From: Circinella umbellata
Lineage: Eukaryota > Mucoromycota > Mucoromycetes > Mucorales > Lichtheimiaceae
Length of the DNA stretch: 64,000 nucleotides
Direction of reading: 5' to 3'
Assembly: GCA_025093555.1 (NCBI GenBank)
Contig: JAIWNF010000014.1
Coordinates: 558,001 to 622,000, forward strand
The notes under the pieces are model-generated. The model searched no databases and was not told the origin of the DNA. It worked only from the letters and a program-made list of their open reading frames with translations. A program made the position numbers and the translations under genes. Shown piece after piece: positions 62,243-64,000 of the stretch (position 1 is the stretch's first letter; the number at the start of each line of letters is the position of its first letter).

Positions 62243-62545
62243 TCAATTATATATTGGAAAGCTTTAGAGTAACAATCAATGAAAATATCCGTGTCGGTTG
62301 CTATGTTACTGGGGCGGAATGTTTCAAGGATTTTTTAACAAGACGCGCGGTAAACTCCACTCAGATTCAATAGTTTCCAATAGCCAAGCTTTTATATCCT
62401 GGTATAGCTTTGTTTTACTTTCCACTAATAATTTCATTGTCTGTCTAATAAAATTATACGTTAATAAATATATCTGTTTTACAATTTTTACTTGAACATT
62501 CAAAATATAATAAAAGCAAAATCATTTACCTGTTAATTGTTTCAA
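62243..62545 (-). repeat. Right arm of the ORF-bearing inverted repeat
   Basis: The reverse complement of 61110-61416 with many substitutions and a few indels. The inner boundary is sharp (homology ends at GATCAATTAT). The outer boundary is fuzzy and may extend further. No target duplication could be fixed. Confidence 0.72.
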
Positions 62546-64000
62546 AAATAAAGGCAATAAACATTCATTATATCACATCATAGAGTCATTCAAAAAAAAA
62601 AAAGATCCTTAGTACTATTTCGCTCTTAAAATTACTGCATTTAAACTTTCATTTCACCTCTTGTTCTGCATCTGGTTCATAGAGTGTCCACAAACACTAT
62701 CTATTGCTAAGTTTATTGCGATCACCATTTGTGATGGAAATATCTAATATGAAGTTATTATCATCCCTTTCCAAAATAAAATAAAATAAATGCATTATGA
62801 TTACAGAAAATATAATATTTTTTCAAGGCGGATCCTATAAACTCTAAAAATTCTGAAGTAATTTATTTTTACGTAATGTAAGAAAACAAATCCACAGTAA
62901 TCCTTATCTCAATATATCTTCCTTATTTAATATATAAAGTTTTTGCTTTCACGGTGCACATTAAGGTAAGCATACCTTATTACATCTAATTTACAAGATG
63001 TACATCACATCACTATCATTATTATAAGCTTTCTTACTTTGAGAAACAAACAAGGGTACCCATCATTTATTGATTGCTCCTTATAATAATTATTGTACGT
63101 ATTTCATAATGCACTTGGCCATTGATGAGACAAGGGGTTCTTGATATGTTATTATAATGACTGATGATTGAAGTAGATAGTCGTAACAATAAATAATATG
63201 CTACACTAATTAGAAATAAAAAGATTCTAGACACTTGGTTTTTATCTCGTTCAAAACTCAAAAATGATGAAAATCTTTTTGTTTATCCGATGGGTTATGC
63301 ATTTAATTTCATCGTCTTGCATGAATTACATAAAATGTGTCACCGACAATGAAATGGCGGACTCTTTTTTTTTTACCCTTTATTTCTTTAGGGGTCCCTT
63401 TCCTGGATGATATGAATCGAGACCTTTTTTTTATTATTATTATTGATTAATAAAGTTTTCAAGGTCACTTTTGTAAATAAAAAAAAAAAAGGCTTATCAT
63501 TGTTTTATAATAAAGTGCCCTGTTCTGATTCTTTTTACAACTTCTGTCGTATAAATTATTTCATTGTTGCCACAGTAGCCTCCATCATTATATTTATGCA
63601 TTACAATTATATTGATGTATTATTTACCAGGAAAAGGGGTTCCCATCAAGAAAGGCCGTAGCAACTAATTTTTTCTTTAAAACTTCCAACAGAGGCTTAT
63701 TTTTATCATTCTGTTGAGATGCCTATAATACATAGAATTTTAATGAACTGTGGTAGTGTTATCAATGACCAAGCTATTACTAGTATTAATACTAGCACTA
63801 GCACTATTACTAGCATCAAATCATTATAGAAAAAAGTTATTTCTAGCACATCGACGTGTTTTTTTCTGTTGGTTTAATAATATTATATCTTATCTCCCCT
63901 TTTTTTAGTTCTATCAATTTTTTAATAATTAAACTAGTTTGTACAAGTTTATCACTAATAATAGTTTATACTAATGCTGAATTACAATTCCTTCTTCTTT
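62546..64000. other. AT-rich right end of the window, nothing recognised
   Basis: No gene, repeat structure or RNA gene could be supported. There are A/T runs, an ATT repeat near 63,430, and a TAGTATTAATACTAGCACTAGCA cluster near 63,780-63,815 made of short palindromes. Confidence 0.5.

Overview
The window comes from an AT-rich nuclear genome of a filamentous fungus, most likely Mucoromycota/Mucorales. The evidence is many short spliceosomal introns (about 60-100 bp, GT..AG), pyrimidine-rich tracts just upstream of start codons, fungal housekeeping genes (ribosomal protein uL13, cystathionine beta-synthase, a uridine kinase-UPRT fusion), and transposon-borne ORF families that I associate from memory with Mucoromycota. 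TAA, TAG and TGA all end intact host genes, so the code is standard. No tRNA, rRNA or CRISPR array was found.

Layout. 1-24.5 kb is an ordinary gene-dense segment. In order it holds: a coiled-coil protein with SxIP motifs (+), uL13 (-), a ZIP9-type zinc transporter (-), a seven-TM RGS protein (-), an orphan (+), cystathionine beta-synthase (+), a GCK/FRAY-like kinase (+), an ankyrin protein (-), a DnaJ-X co-chaperone (-), an acidic orphan (-) and a GIT1/PHO84-type MFS permease (-). I rebuilt each spliced gene exon by exon, and the exon sums are multiples of three. From 24.5 kb on the sequence becomes a transposon island with one intact host gene, the 18-exon uridine kinase-UPRT fusion at 38.15-41.1 kb.

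The main feature is a nested insertion. A MATE-family transporter gene (now a pseudogene) is split at 27,411/37,462 by a 10-kb composite. The outer element has about 820-bp terminal inverted repeats and a TA target duplication. Removing it with one TA restores the MATE reading frame across the junction. Its interior carries decayed orphan ORFs with a PD...ExK nuclease-like signature rather than a recognisable transposase. It was itself hit by a two-gene PIF/Harbinger element with intact ORFs, a short hAT-type element (8-bp duplication) and a Mutator-like MITE (9-bp duplication).

Further right are: a Crypton tyrosine-recombinase remnant, a degenerate AAATCCTGT repeat field, a foldback element carrying an RTC4-like exon, a MULE transposase with a SWIM finger and three in-frame nonsense codons, a decayed second Harbinger, a second nuclease-like orphan remnant, a GCM/FLYWCH-type MULE remnant, two non-autonomous TA-flanked elements with CAGT ends, and an ORF-bearing inverted repeat. 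The last 1.5 kb shows nothing recognisable.
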